DNA from: CAZUMW01 sp964621615
Lineage (GTDB): Bacteria > Desulfobacterota > WTBG01 > CAIYCZ01 > CAIRTM01
DNA length: 64,000 bases
Direction of reading: 5' to 3'
Assembly: GCA_964621615.1 (NCBI GenBank)
Contig: CAZUMW010000012.1
Location: 44,401-108,400 of the forward strand
In this document: positions 44,236 to 52,130 of the stretch, piece after piece
How the letters are laid out: each line of letters begins with the position of its first letter
How positions within the stretch are numbered: position 1 is the first letter of the stretch
Translations under genes and position numbers: made by a program
The notes under the pieces: model-generated
Databases searched by the model: none
Told to the model about the DNA's origin: nothing
What the model saw: only the letters and a program-made list of their open reading frames with translations

Positions 44236-46605
44236 ATGATATTCCGCATCGGGAGCCTGTTATACAAAATTCGTTCTTTGCTGAGCAGAACTCACTGTGC
44301 GGCGCGGCTGCTGGGTTTTACGCACACGGCCGATGTCATGCCGCAGCCGGGCATTATTCTCTTGCAGATAGACGGGCTGTCATATGCGCAGCTAGAGCGG
44401 TCAAAAAACCGGACACCGTTTATCAGCCGCATGGTCGCAGACAGGGCATTCCACCCAAAGCCCTTTTATTCGGGTTTTCCCTCCACAACGCCGGCTGTTC
44501 AGGCCGAATTGTTTTACGGCTGTAAGTCCGCAGTGCCGGCGTTCCAGTTTCTCAAGCGGGATTGTAACAGACAGTTTACCATGTATGATCCCGCCGCCGC
44601 CGATTATACAGCAGCTTTGCTTGAGCAAACGGGCGACCCCCTGCTCGCGGGCGGCAGATCCTATTCAAATATTTACCGTGGCGGCGCAGAGCAGGCGCGC
44701 TATTGTATTCAGACAATGAAGCTTTCCGGTTTTTTCCGGGAGGTGCATCCGGTAAAAGGTGCTGTGCTGCTTTGTTTATATGCGGGGAAGCTGCTCAGGG
44801 TAGCGGCATTTGCAGGTGTTGAGCTGTGCCTTGCGATAATGGATTGTGTGCGGGGGGTTATAAAAAGGAAAAATATTATCAAGGAGCTTTCCTTTATCGC
44901 ATCCCGCGTCGGGGTTGTTGTGGTGCTGCGCGAATTGATACGGTTCAGAGTGAAGCTCGATGTCATAAGCGGCGCTCCTATAATACATGCAAATTTTATC
45001 GGCTATGATGAGCATGCACACCGGCGGGGACCGGATTCGGCGTTCGCCCGCTGGACGCTTAAAGGCATAGATAACACAATTGAAGATATCCATGCTGCAG
45101 CTATGCGGTCCAGGTCAAGAGACTACTGCATGATTATCTACTCTGACCATGGGCAGGAGGCCACTGACAGCTATGATTACCGCCGCGGAGAAACCATTCA
45201 CCAGGCAGTGGAGCGTGTTTTTTCGCACGGCCCGCTTTCCGGCGTAAAAATGCATGAAACCGACTCTCTGCCCTTTCACCCCCATAAGTACTATCAGCAT
45301 AAAAATCTTCTAACAAGCGGCGCCGGCAGGCGCAAAAGCCGCGAGGGCTTCCTGGTGCCGGGGCGGTATGTTGTTACCGATATGGGCCCTGTGTGTAATG
45401 TGTACATTCCGTTCTCGCTGTCTGATTATAATAAGCGCTACTATGCCGAGAAAATCGTCAGGCAGGCCGGGGTGCCGCTTGTGCTCACGGCTGTTAACGG
45501 GGATGTTCTCGGGGTTACCCGCACCGGCGCATACCGGCTGAGCGACGCTCCTGAAAAGATACTGGGCGCCGGCCATCCATTTCTGGATGTTCTGCCCGGA
45601 GACATACGTGCGGCCTTCGCCAATCCGGATACAGGGGATTTTATGCTTCTGGGCTGGGCGCCGGGTGAGCGGCCGGTGTCGTTTGCAATTGAAAACGGCA
45701 GCCACGGGGGGCCCGGCCCGAATGAGACCAGGGGGTTTGTGCTGCTGCCGCGCCCGGAGGAGAGCGGCGCCGTATATGTGCGGCCGATGCACCTTCGCCA
45801 CATCGTTATGGATATTCTGGGCCGCCATCCGGCAGCGGTGCGCAAACCGGGGTGCCGCATCTGTTCCGCCAATACCGTTCGGGTGCTTACCTACAATATA
45901 CACAGCTGCATCGGAATGAACAGGCAGGTGTTTCCAAAGCGCATTGCCCGGGTTATTGATTCTCTTGAGCCCGATGTCATTGCCCTTCAGGAGGTTGACA
46001 AGGGACAGCGCCGTTCGGGATGGCAGGATCAGGCAGCAGCTCTGGCGGATTACCTTGAAATGGAGCACCGTTTCTTTCCGCTTATACACGGTTCGGAAGG
46101 AGAGTACGGACTGGCTATGCTGAGCCGCCTGCCTGTGGAAGAGGTGCGATGCGGCGTCTTTGACGCGAACCGGCCGCAGAAAGAGGAGCCGCGGGGTGCC
46201 ATGTGGATGAAAGTGACCGCCCCGCGGGGAGAGATTCACTGCATAAACACCCACCTGAGCCTATATCCGAACGAGCGTCGCCGGCAGGTTGATACGCTTA
46301 TGGGCCGGGGCTGGCTGGGGGCTGTTCCTGCAGGCGCACAGGTGATACTGTGCGGTGATATGAACGGCGGGCCGCGCTCGTATGTATATCAGAAGCTGTC
46401 TTCGCTGCTTCGGGATGTGCAGGCGGATACGGCGCACCGTATGCCGCGCGGGACCTTTTTTTCGGGAAACCCCGTTATGCGTATTGATCATATTTTTGTA
46501 TCGCACCACTTCGACACACGCAGCATCTGCGTGCCCGGAACACGCGAGGCCCGTATCGCATCAGATCATCTGCCGGTGCTGGCTGAGCTTTTTTTAAACA
46601 CATGA
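44236..46605 (+). CDS. Fusion of an alkaline-phosphatase-superfamily domain and an endonuclease/exonuclease/phosphatase (EEP) domain
   Basis: 789 residues. The N-terminal ~540 residues belong to the type I phosphodiesterase/nucleotide pyrophosphatase-like group: IILLQIDGLSYAQLE and the metal site segments GYDEHAHRRGPDS and IIYSDHGQEA. A hydrophobic stretch lies around residues 160-200. The C-terminal EEP domain begins near residue 549 with VRVLTYNIHSCIGMN, then IALQEVDKGQRR, NTHLSLYPNERRRQ, GDMNGGP and ASDHLPVLAE. The combination suggests hydrolysis of two phosphoester bonds, perhaps in lipid or nucleotide turnover. It follows rpoH by 30 bases and overlaps the next gene. Confidence 0.85.
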   Translation: MIFRIGSLLYKIRSLLSRTHCAARLLGFTHTADVMPQPGIILLQIDGLSYAQLERSKNRTPFISRMVADRAFHPKPFYSGFPSTTPAVQAELFYGCKSAVPAFQFLKRDCNRQFTMYDPAAADYTAALLEQTGDPLLAGGRSYSNIYRGGAEQARYCIQTMKLSGFFREVHPVKGAVLLCLYAGKLLRVAAFAGVELCLAIMDCVRGVIKRKNIIKELSFIASRVGVVVVLRELIRFRVKLDVISGAPIIHANFIGYDEHAHRRGPDSAFARWTLKGIDNTIEDIHAAAMRSRSRDYCMIIYSDHGQEATDSYDYRRGETIHQAVERVFSHGPLSGVKMHETDSLPFHPHKYYQHKNLLTSGAGRRKSREGFLVPGRYVVTDMGPVCNVYIPFSLSDYNKRYYAEKIVRQAGVPLVLTAVNGDVLGVTRTGAYRLSDAPEKILGAGHPFLDVLPGDIRAAFANPDTGDFMLLGWAPGERPVSFAIENGSHGGPGPNETRGFVLLPRPEESGAVYVRPMHLRHIVMDILGRHPAAVRKPGCRICSANTVRVLTYNIHSCIGMNRQVFPKRIARVIDSLEPDVIALQEVDKGQRRSGWQDQAAALADYLEMEHRFFPLIHGSEGEYGLAMLSRLPVEEVRCGVFDANRPQKEEPRGAMWMKVTAPRGEIHCINTHLSLYPNERRRQVDTLMGRGWLGAVPAGAQVILCGDMNGGPRSYVYQKLSSLLRDVQADTAHRMPRGTFFSGNPVMRIDHIFVSHHFDTRSICVPGTREARIASDHLPVLAELFLNT

Positions 46606-47285
46606 CTTTTTTTCGCTGCAGGTCTTTTGATGTGAATCAGGCTGTTGTAACAAAATCGTTTGTAAAGAGAACGCTGTCAGGCGCAGCGGTGCTTGCTGTG
46701 TTCGGTCTGGTGATCTATGTATTGTGTCTGCCGGAAATGGAAACATACAAACAGTTCCTTCTCAATGAAGCTGAGCGCCCATGGCTGTTTGCGGTTCTGA
46801 TGGCGGTACTTCCTGTTTTCGGCTTTCCGATTACCGTGTTCCTTGTTCTGGCGGGGATGAAGTTCGGCACGTTTTGGGGCATAGTGCTGACGGGTGCAAC
46901 ATTTTTGCTGCATCTTGTGTGTACCTATATGCTGGCTAATTCCGTTTTGCGGCCCTATATAACCTGGCTGCTTTCCCGCACCAGATATGATATTCCCCGC
47001 TCCCCGTCCCGGTCCGTGATTTATTTTGCAATTATGTTTATGGCTGTGCCCGGCCTGTCCTACACCATCAAAAATTACCTGATAGCCTTGAGCGGGATCG
47101 AGTTTCGTCATTATTTCCCCATCTGCTGGATTATTAACATGCTGCTCGGCATACCGCTCATCGGACTCGGCGGATCGGCTTCTGCGATGAACACAGAGGC
47201 GATTGTGCTTTTTGTTGCGCTTCTGGTTCTTGTGTATCTGATTGTTTTCACTGTCAGGCGCCGCTTTCAGAAAAGATATCGCTGA
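46602..47285 (+). CDS. VTT-domain (TVP38/TMEM64-family) membrane protein
   Basis: 227 residues with five to six hydrophobic helices. The VTT signature region is FGFPITVFLVLAGMKFGTFWG and later FMAVPGLSYTIKNYLIALSG. Family members are linked to lipid scrambling or membrane trafficking. It overlaps the preceding fusion gene by four bases (ATGA), so the two are co-translated and probably act on the same substrate. A GTG at 46633 is an alternative start. Confidence 0.88.
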   Translation: MTFFRCRSFDVNQAVVTKSFVKRTLSGAAVLAVFGLVIYVLCLPEMETYKQFLLNEAERPWLFAVLMAVLPVFGFPITVFLVLAGMKFGTFWGIVLTGATFLLHLVCTYMLANSVLRPYITWLLSRTRYDIPRSPSRSVIYFAIMFMAVPGLSYTIKNYLIALSGIEFRHYFPICWIINMLLGIPLIGLGGSASAMNTEAIVLFVALLVLVYLIVFTVRRRFQKRYR

Positions 47286-47540
47286 GCGGGCATGTCCCGG
47301 GCGGCTTTGCCGCTGCGGCGATCCGGCGAACATGGCTCTATGCCAAACTGGAGGGGCACCATTCCGGCATGCAGCGGAGTTTGCTGGCTGATAGCGTGAA
47401 ATAATTTGCGGTAAGCCTTCCAGTACGGCAGCCGCTCTGTTGTTGAAAACCACGTTCGGTACGGGTGTTTGTATGGGTTAAGATGGCTAATTTGCTGTTA
47501 TTGCATAATATTTTCACCCGTCAGGACGCGGCTGTTTTTT

Positions 47541-47558
47541 TTGGCACAAAAACTGCGT
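47541..47558 (+). promoter_or_regulatory. Sigma-54 promoter A (ferredoxin-dodecin gene group)
   Basis: TTGGCACAAAAACTGCGT has GG at 47543-47544 and GC at 47555-47556, exactly ten bases apart, and a near-consensus TGGCAC box. Predicted transcription starts near 47568, so the family 2 element lies inside the leader. Confidence 0.75.
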
Positions 47559-47578
47559 TCTTTGTACATAAATAATTT

Positions 47579-47862
47579 CAGCAGTGCCCAAAATGATGTA
47601 CGAAGCCGGCTCGGGCGGCGCTCTGCAAAGCCCCCGCAACACGTTCAGAAGGTTATGCAGCGGCATGTGCCGTTATATTTCAGTACACAGACGGCCCGGC
47701 GGACGGGGCTGCCCGGGACAATCCCTGTACAATGCCTGCTGCGCAGTTACACGCAGCAGCATCGGGCCGCCCATGAAGTGAGGTTTTATCTGGCGGCGGC
47801 TGCGCAGAGCCCCGCCTGAACCGGCTTTTGTTCAATGCTTTCATTTATTTTGGACACGTTTG
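47579..47862. repeat. MITE-like element, family 2, copy 2 (~284 bp)
   Basis: It is closely similar along its whole length to the copy at 20913-21197, with ends CAGCAGTGCCCAAAATGATG and TTATTTTGGACACGTTTG. It lies between sigma-54 promoter A and the ferredoxin gene. Its right edge also touches a possible TTGAAA/TGTAAT promoter, so insertion may have changed expression of the downstream genes. Confidence 0.8.
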
Positions 47863-47925
47863 AAATAATTTAATAAATAACTGTAATTGTTTTGAATGTG
47901 AAGAACGATACCCGGAGGGACATCA

Positions 47926-48114
47926 ATGAAGGTAATCATTGACGAAGAAACATGTATCGGCTGCGGCACCTGCGTTGACATATGCTCCGAAGTGTTTGAA
48001 ATGAGCGGTGACATCGCCATTGTAAAAACACAGAACATTGATGAAGATCTTGAGAACGATTGCGTAGAGGCTGCCGACAGCTGCCCGGTAGATGCCATTA
48101 TAATCGAAGAATGA
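47926..48114 (+). CDS. Ferredoxin, single [4Fe-4S] cluster type
   Basis: 62 residues. CIGCGTCVDIC near residues 10-20 and a single later Cys in DSCPVDAI form the usual four-ligand pattern of one-cluster bacterial ferredoxins; another Cys (NDCVEAA) may form a disulfide. It is acidic, as expected of an electron carrier. It could pass electrons to or from the flavoenzymes encoded nearby. A CGGAGGG ribosome site precedes the start. Confidence 0.93.
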   Translation: MKVIIDEETCIGCGTCVDICSEVFEMSGDIAIVKTQNIDEDLENDCVEAADSCPVDAIIIEE

Positions 48115-48134
48115 ATGAAAAAGGAGGTGCGATT

Positions 48135-48383
48135 ATGACAGAGCAGGTATACAAAAAAATAGAAATCACCGGCTCATCCAGGGAAAGCATGCAGGACGCT
48201 GTTCAGAAAGCAATTGCGCGCGCCGCTAAATCTATCCATCATTTGCGATGGTTTGAAGTGGCAGAGATTCGAGGTCAGATCGATGACCAGAAAGTAGCCT
48301 ACTGGCAGGTTACGGTGAAGGTCGGCTTTACTGTCGACAATCCCGATCAGATGAATGCTGCTGAAAGTATAAGCGCCAGCTGA
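48135..48383 (+). CDS. Dodecin family flavin-binding protein
   Basis: 82 residues from ATG 48135, with AAAGGAGG at 48120-48127. The dodecin hallmarks are VYKKIEITGSSRESMQDAVQ, HLRWFEVAEIRGQI and YWQVTVKVGF. Dodecins assemble into 12-mers that store or shield riboflavin and FMN/FAD. This fits a gene set rich in flavoenzymes. It lies 20 bases after the ferredoxin gene. Confidence 0.95.
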   Translation: MTEQVYKKIEITGSSRESMQDAVQKAIARAAKSIHHLRWFEVAEIRGQIDDQKVAYWQVTVKVGFTVDNPDQMNAAESISAS

Positions 48384-48389
48384 ACGCTG

Positions 48390-48416
48390 AAAAAAGGATC
48401 CAGATCCTGTTTTTTA
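48390..48416 (+). terminator. Hairpin with A/T arms between dodecin and the receiver gene
   Basis: AAAAAAGGAT, loop CCAG, ATCCTGTTTTTT. It may partly terminate the transcript between the small ferredoxin-dodecin pair and the rest of the group. Confidence 0.4.
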
Positions 48417-48436
48417 AGCCCGGGAGATCGCCTTTC

Positions 48437-48811
48437 ATGCGCATACTGCTTCTTGAAGACGAGAGTACGATTCGCGACACGTATGTCTTTATGCTTGAGC
48501 GGCTGGGCCATGAAGTCACACCGTGCTCAGATCCCGGAAGCTGTGAGCTTCCGTGCTTACAGTGCGGCCGGTGCCCTGATGGCCTGCCGTGCCGGGATGT
48601 CATTATTTCTGACATATATATGCCTGTTCAAAGCGGCCTCGACTTTATCAGGCAGCTGCGTGGATATGGGTGCCCGGTTAAGCATGTTGCGCTCATCTCG
48701 GGAGCCTGGTCATGTCGCGATCTGGCAGAGGCACGGGGCCTGCAGTGCGCGATTTTCGAAAAGCCGTTTCGCATCCAGGAACTTGAATCATGGCTTTCTG
48801 AGTGCCGGTAA
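48437..48811 (+). CDS. Cysteine-rich receiver-domain protein
   Basis: 124 residues. The receiver fold is intact: acidic pair in LLLEDES, phosphoacceptor Asp59 in IISDIYMPVQSGLDF, Ser in LISGAWS and Lys109 in FEKPFR. It contains ten cysteines. Six lie in one inserted stretch between residues 30 and 52 (C30, C36, C40, C43, C46, C52), directly before the phosphorylation-site strand. That spacing could hold a metal or Fe-S cluster or respond to redox state. No kinase or output domain is present. Confidence 0.85.
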   Translation: MRILLLEDESTIRDTYVFMLERLGHEVTPCSDPGSCELPCLQCGRCPDGLPCRDVIISDIYMPVQSGLDFIRQLRGYGCPVKHVALISGAWSCRDLAEARGLQCAIFEKPFRIQELESWLSECR

Positions 48812-48887
48812 GGGGTAAGCATTACAGCACGGACGGGCTGGAAATGATGATTCGTTTTTTGGTGGATGGACAAAAAGGAGACGCTGT

Positions 48888-50198
48888 ATGAAAGCCTATG
48901 TGTTAGCGATCTTATATGTTATATGCATTCTGTTGCCGCTGATTGTTGTCGGGATGGTGAGCCTGCCGTCCGATCATGCTGTTCTTGCTGAGACAGGTAA
49001 AATGTTTGCGCTGACGGGGTTTATGATTTTTGCACTGCAGCCGGTGCTTGCGGGCCGCTTCAAAAAAATAACATTTCCGTTCGGGCTCGATATTGTGATG
49101 CAGCATCACAAGCGGATTGCGGTTTTGGGGGGTGTGCTCGTTGCGGCCCACCCTGTTCTTATCGCCGCCGGAGAACAGAAGTGGTCTATTATTTTTTCTT
49201 TTCAGCTCCCCTGGTATATCTGGGCGGGCAAGGCCGCCATGCTGCTGGTAATCATGAATCTGGCAGTGTCGCTTCTGCAAAAAAGGCTGCATCTCGGCTT
49301 TGAGCGGTGGCGGCTGAGTCATGCCGTTATCGGTCCCGGGCTGCTCGGCCTTGGCTTTGTGCACAGCATCGCTGCCGGAGACGATCTTGAGCTGCTTCCG
49401 ATGCAGGCTCTGTGGTTTGCTGCCCTTGCCGTTGCTGTGTGTGCCTTCGCCTATCATAAATGTATCCGTCCAGCCCTGCTCAGGAAAAAATTGTTCCACG
49501 TTACCGGCGTTGATCAGATTGCCCCTAAGGTATGGAATCTAACGCTTGCCCCGCCGGCGGGCGGAGCGTACACGTATCTGCCCGGGCAGTTTCATTTTAT
49601 AACACTGCATCGCGCTGCGGGCCTTCCAGAGGAAGAGCATCATTTTACTGTTTCATCAAGCCCGTCCCGCCCGGGCGCAGTATGCTCAACCATAAAAGAG
49701 TCCGGTGATTTCACAGCAACGATCGGCAACACGCGCCCCGGTGATACGGCCGTTGTGCACGGGGCTTTCGGCCGCTTCTCGTATATGCTGCATGGCGGCA
49801 GTGAGCCTGTGTTTATTGCCGGCGGAATCGGGATTACTCCGATTATGGGTATGCTCAGGCATATGCAGGATACGGGGGCACAGAATAAGTCCCTGCTTTT
49901 ATATGCAAATCGGACCGAAGAAAGTATTGCCTTCAGGGATGAGCTTGAGCGGATGTGCGCGGAGAGCGGTCCGGGGCTGAATCTGGTGCACGTTCTGAGC
50001 AGGCCTGCCGAAGGCTGGATCGGCGAGCGGGGGCATATCGATGAGGAAATGCTTAAGCGGTACTGCGCATCCCGTGTTGCAGGGAGTCATTTTTATATCT
50101 GCGGTCCGGAAGGGCTCAGACAATCGACGGTCAAAGCGCTGATCAGGCTCGGTGTTGCCGACAAAAGAATTCATACTGAAATATTTTCCTTGCTGTAG
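48888..50198 (+). CDS. Ferric-reductase-like flavocytochrome with FNR-type reductase domain
   Basis: 436 residues. The first ~210 residues have about six membrane helices with paired histidines (QHHKRIAVLGG, VAAHPVLI, RLSHAVIG, FVHSIAAGDD) that could bind heme, as in the ferric-reductase-like domain. The C-terminal half has the FAD-binding EEHHFTVSSSP, the NAD(P)-binding FIAGGIGITPIMGMLRH and the end FYICGPEGLRQ. It should move electrons from NAD(P)H across or into the membrane. The acceptor is unknown. Confidence 0.85.
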   Translation: MKAYVLAILYVICILLPLIVVGMVSLPSDHAVLAETGKMFALTGFMIFALQPVLAGRFKKITFPFGLDIVMQHHKRIAVLGGVLVAAHPVLIAAGEQKWSIIFSFQLPWYIWAGKAAMLLVIMNLAVSLLQKRLHLGFERWRLSHAVIGPGLLGLGFVHSIAAGDDLELLPMQALWFAALAVAVCAFAYHKCIRPALLRKKLFHVTGVDQIAPKVWNLTLAPPAGGAYTYLPGQFHFITLHRAAGLPEEEHHFTVSSSPSRPGAVCSTIKESGDFTATIGNTRPGDTAVVHGAFGRFSYMLHGGSEPVFIAGGIGITPIMGMLRHMQDTGAQNKSLLLYANRTEESIAFRDELERMCAESGPGLNLVHVLSRPAEGWIGERGHIDEEMLKRYCASRVAGSHFYICGPEGLRQSTVKALIRLGVADKRIHTEIFSLL

Positions 50199-50212
50199 CA
50201 GGAGGTGCATCC

Positions 50213-50368
50213 ATGCGGATCACGAAACTTAATCGCATTACGGGGATCATTTTTGTTATAGTGATAGCTGCCGGGATTGCCTTAGGCCTGCTGAGAAGAG
50301 CGGCATTTAATGAGGCTGCAGGACGTGGAGATGCCGGCACCCATCATCATGAAGAGCACCGGCATTGA
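50213..50368 (+). CDS. Small His-rich membrane protein
   Basis: 51 residues, not long enough for most gene finders. AGGAGG at 50200-50205 lies seven bases before the ATG. A basic start (MRITKLNRITG) leads to one membrane helix (about residues 11-27, IIFVIVIAAGIALGLL) and a tail ending GTHHHEEHRH. The ribosome site and position, 14 bases after the reductase gene, argue it is real. The histidines could bind a metal; possibly an accessory peptide of the reductase. Confidence 0.6.
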   Translation: MRITKLNRITGIIFVIVIAAGIALGLLRRAAFNEAAGRGDAGTHHHEEHRH

Positions 50369-50468
50369 TGCATACGCGTCGAATGAGTGCGAAAATGCAG
50401 GGTGGAGTGGCGCAACATGAAACCCGCCGTATTTATATCGCAACAACATAAGGAACGATTTTTTCGTC

Positions 50469-51842
50469 ATGCCGCAGGAGTTCGACATAATTGTTATCGG
50501 AACGGGCGCGGGAATGGTGCTTGCCGGGCAGGCTGCTGCCGCCGGTAAAAAGGCGGCAATCATTGAAAAGGGGCCGATAGGGGGAACCTGCCTCAATCGC
50601 GGCTGCATACCCTCAAAAATGCTTATCCATCCGGCAGAAACCCTGGCACTGTTAGATCATGCGGACAGATACGATCTGCACGTCCCCGAGGGTGCTCATA
50701 TCCGTTTTGCCCCGCTTGTAAAGCGCATAGAGGCAACGGTACGCGATATATCTGCTGAGCAGCTTCAGAAGCTTAAATCATCTGACAGCATTTCCCTGTT
50801 TCAGGGGAATGCTTTTTTTGTGGATAATTATACACTGCACATCGGCGATGATCTTATTACGGCGCCGGTTATTTGTATTGCCGCGGGTGCAGAGCCGCAT
50901 ATTCCGGATATACCCGGTCTGGCAGCAACCCCCTACATGACAACTGCTGATGCATTGAGGCGCACAAGCCTCCCCTCCCGGCTTATCGTTATCGGGGGCG
51001 GAACAACGGCTGTGGAGCTCGGCTTTGCCTACGGTGCTGCAGGGGCACGGGTGGACTTTCTGATTCGAAGCAGGCTCCTGCGGGTATTTGACGATGATAT
51101 CAGCGATGAATTCAGACGTGTTTTCAGCCGGCGCCATATGCTGCACGAAGGAGGTACGCCGCTGCACGTTTCCTGGGAAAACGACGCTTTCACCGTTCGC
51201 TACCGGACTGAGCAGAGCGCCGGGAGCAGCATCGAGGCCGATGCTCTTCTTGTGGCTACGGGAGTTAAGCCGCAGACATCACGGCTGGGCCTCGATCATA
51301 CGGATGTGAAGACGGACAGCAACGGGTTCATTATTGTAAACGGCTATCTGGAAACGGGCGCCAGGAATGTGTATGCGCTTGGTGATGTGGTTGGCCGGCA
51401 TTTTTACCGGCATACTGCCAATTACGAAGCCTATTATCTTGCCCGCCGCCTTTTTGCACATGATCAGAGCCCGCTTTCGTACGGGCCGGTCCCCTATGCT
51501 GTTTTCAGCGATCCGCAGATAGCCGGTGCGGGAGCTTCCGAGACCAGGCTGCGCGATGAAGGTGTCGATTATATTGCCGGCACGGTTCGATACCGTGATA
51601 CCACTGCCGGGATGATTCGCAGCATCAGGGACGGGTTTGTAAAGCTTCTTTTTGAAAAGAGCTCGCGGCGCCTTCTGGGCGCGCACATTATCGGGCATGA
51701 CGCATCGGATATGATACACATGTGTATTCTGTTTATTAAGGCTCACAGCACGCTCGATGACATGCTTGATCTTATATATATTCATCCTGCACTCTGTGAG
51801 GTCATCAGGGATGCCGCCCGTGACGCCGCAGCCAAATGGTAG
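50469..51842 (+). CDS. Pyridine nucleotide-disulfide oxidoreductase, mycothione-reductase-like
   Basis: 457 residues. FAD loop IIVIGTGAGMVLAG, redox-active disulfide GGTCLNRGCIPSKMLIHP, NAD(P) loop IVIGGGTTAVELG and the C-terminal IHPALCEVIRDAA. The IHPAL.EV end resembles mycothione reductase more than the HPTLSE end of dihydrolipoyl dehydrogenase. It lies in the sigma-54 group. The substrate is probably a disulfide of an unknown kind. No lipoyl-complex genes are nearby. Confidence 0.85.
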   Translation: MPQEFDIIVIGTGAGMVLAGQAAAAGKKAAIIEKGPIGGTCLNRGCIPSKMLIHPAETLALLDHADRYDLHVPEGAHIRFAPLVKRIEATVRDISAEQLQKLKSSDSISLFQGNAFFVDNYTLHIGDDLITAPVICIAAGAEPHIPDIPGLAATPYMTTADALRRTSLPSRLIVIGGGTTAVELGFAYGAAGARVDFLIRSRLLRVFDDDISDEFRRVFSRRHMLHEGGTPLHVSWENDAFTVRYRTEQSAGSSIEADALLVATGVKPQTSRLGLDHTDVKTDSNGFIIVNGYLETGARNVYALGDVVGRHFYRHTANYEAYYLARRLFAHDQSPLSYGPVPYAVFSDPQIAGAGASETRLRDEGVDYIAGTVRYRDTTAGMIRSIRDGFVKLLFEKSSRRLLGAHIIGHDASDMIHMCILFIKAHSTLDDMLDLIYIHPALCEVIRDAARDAAAKW

Positions 51843-52049
51843 GCAATTATAATACCCGTCTTCCAGAATGGAACGCCGGCCAAAATGGGCGGGCGTGGTC
51901 TAACTGTCTGACACAACATTGCATTCAAAATTCTTCAATGCCGTACCGGCAAGGAAGCTCCCGGGAAGCTGATACGTGTGTAAGCGTGATGGGACAAAAA
52001 AATATATTGAAAAAACTTGTTTTTTTTGTTTTTGTCCGTTGTTTTTTGT

Positions 52050-52067
52050 TTGGCATGGCTTCTGCTT
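52050..52067 (+). promoter_or_regulatory. Sigma-54 promoter B (flavoprotein-transketolase-CysRS-like group)
   Basis: TTGGCATGGCTTCTGCTT has GG at 52052-52053 and GC at 52064-52065 with ten bases between. Predicted start is about 52077, 55 bases before the flavoprotein start codon. Confidence 0.75.
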
Positions 52068-52130
52068 AGGTGAGCGGGGGGGAACAACAGTGGCACTGCG
52101 CCTTGAACACATTCAAACAGGAGGAAGGAT

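Larger units (their letters stand above)
47286..47925. other. Spacer with sigma-54 promoter and family 2 element before the ferredoxin gene
   Basis: 640 bases. A sigma-54 site at 47541-47558 is followed by a family 2 element (47579-47862) and a possible sigma-70 site (TTGAAA 47860-47865, TGTAAT 47882-47887). The first 240 bases contain nothing recognisable. Confidence 0.7.
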
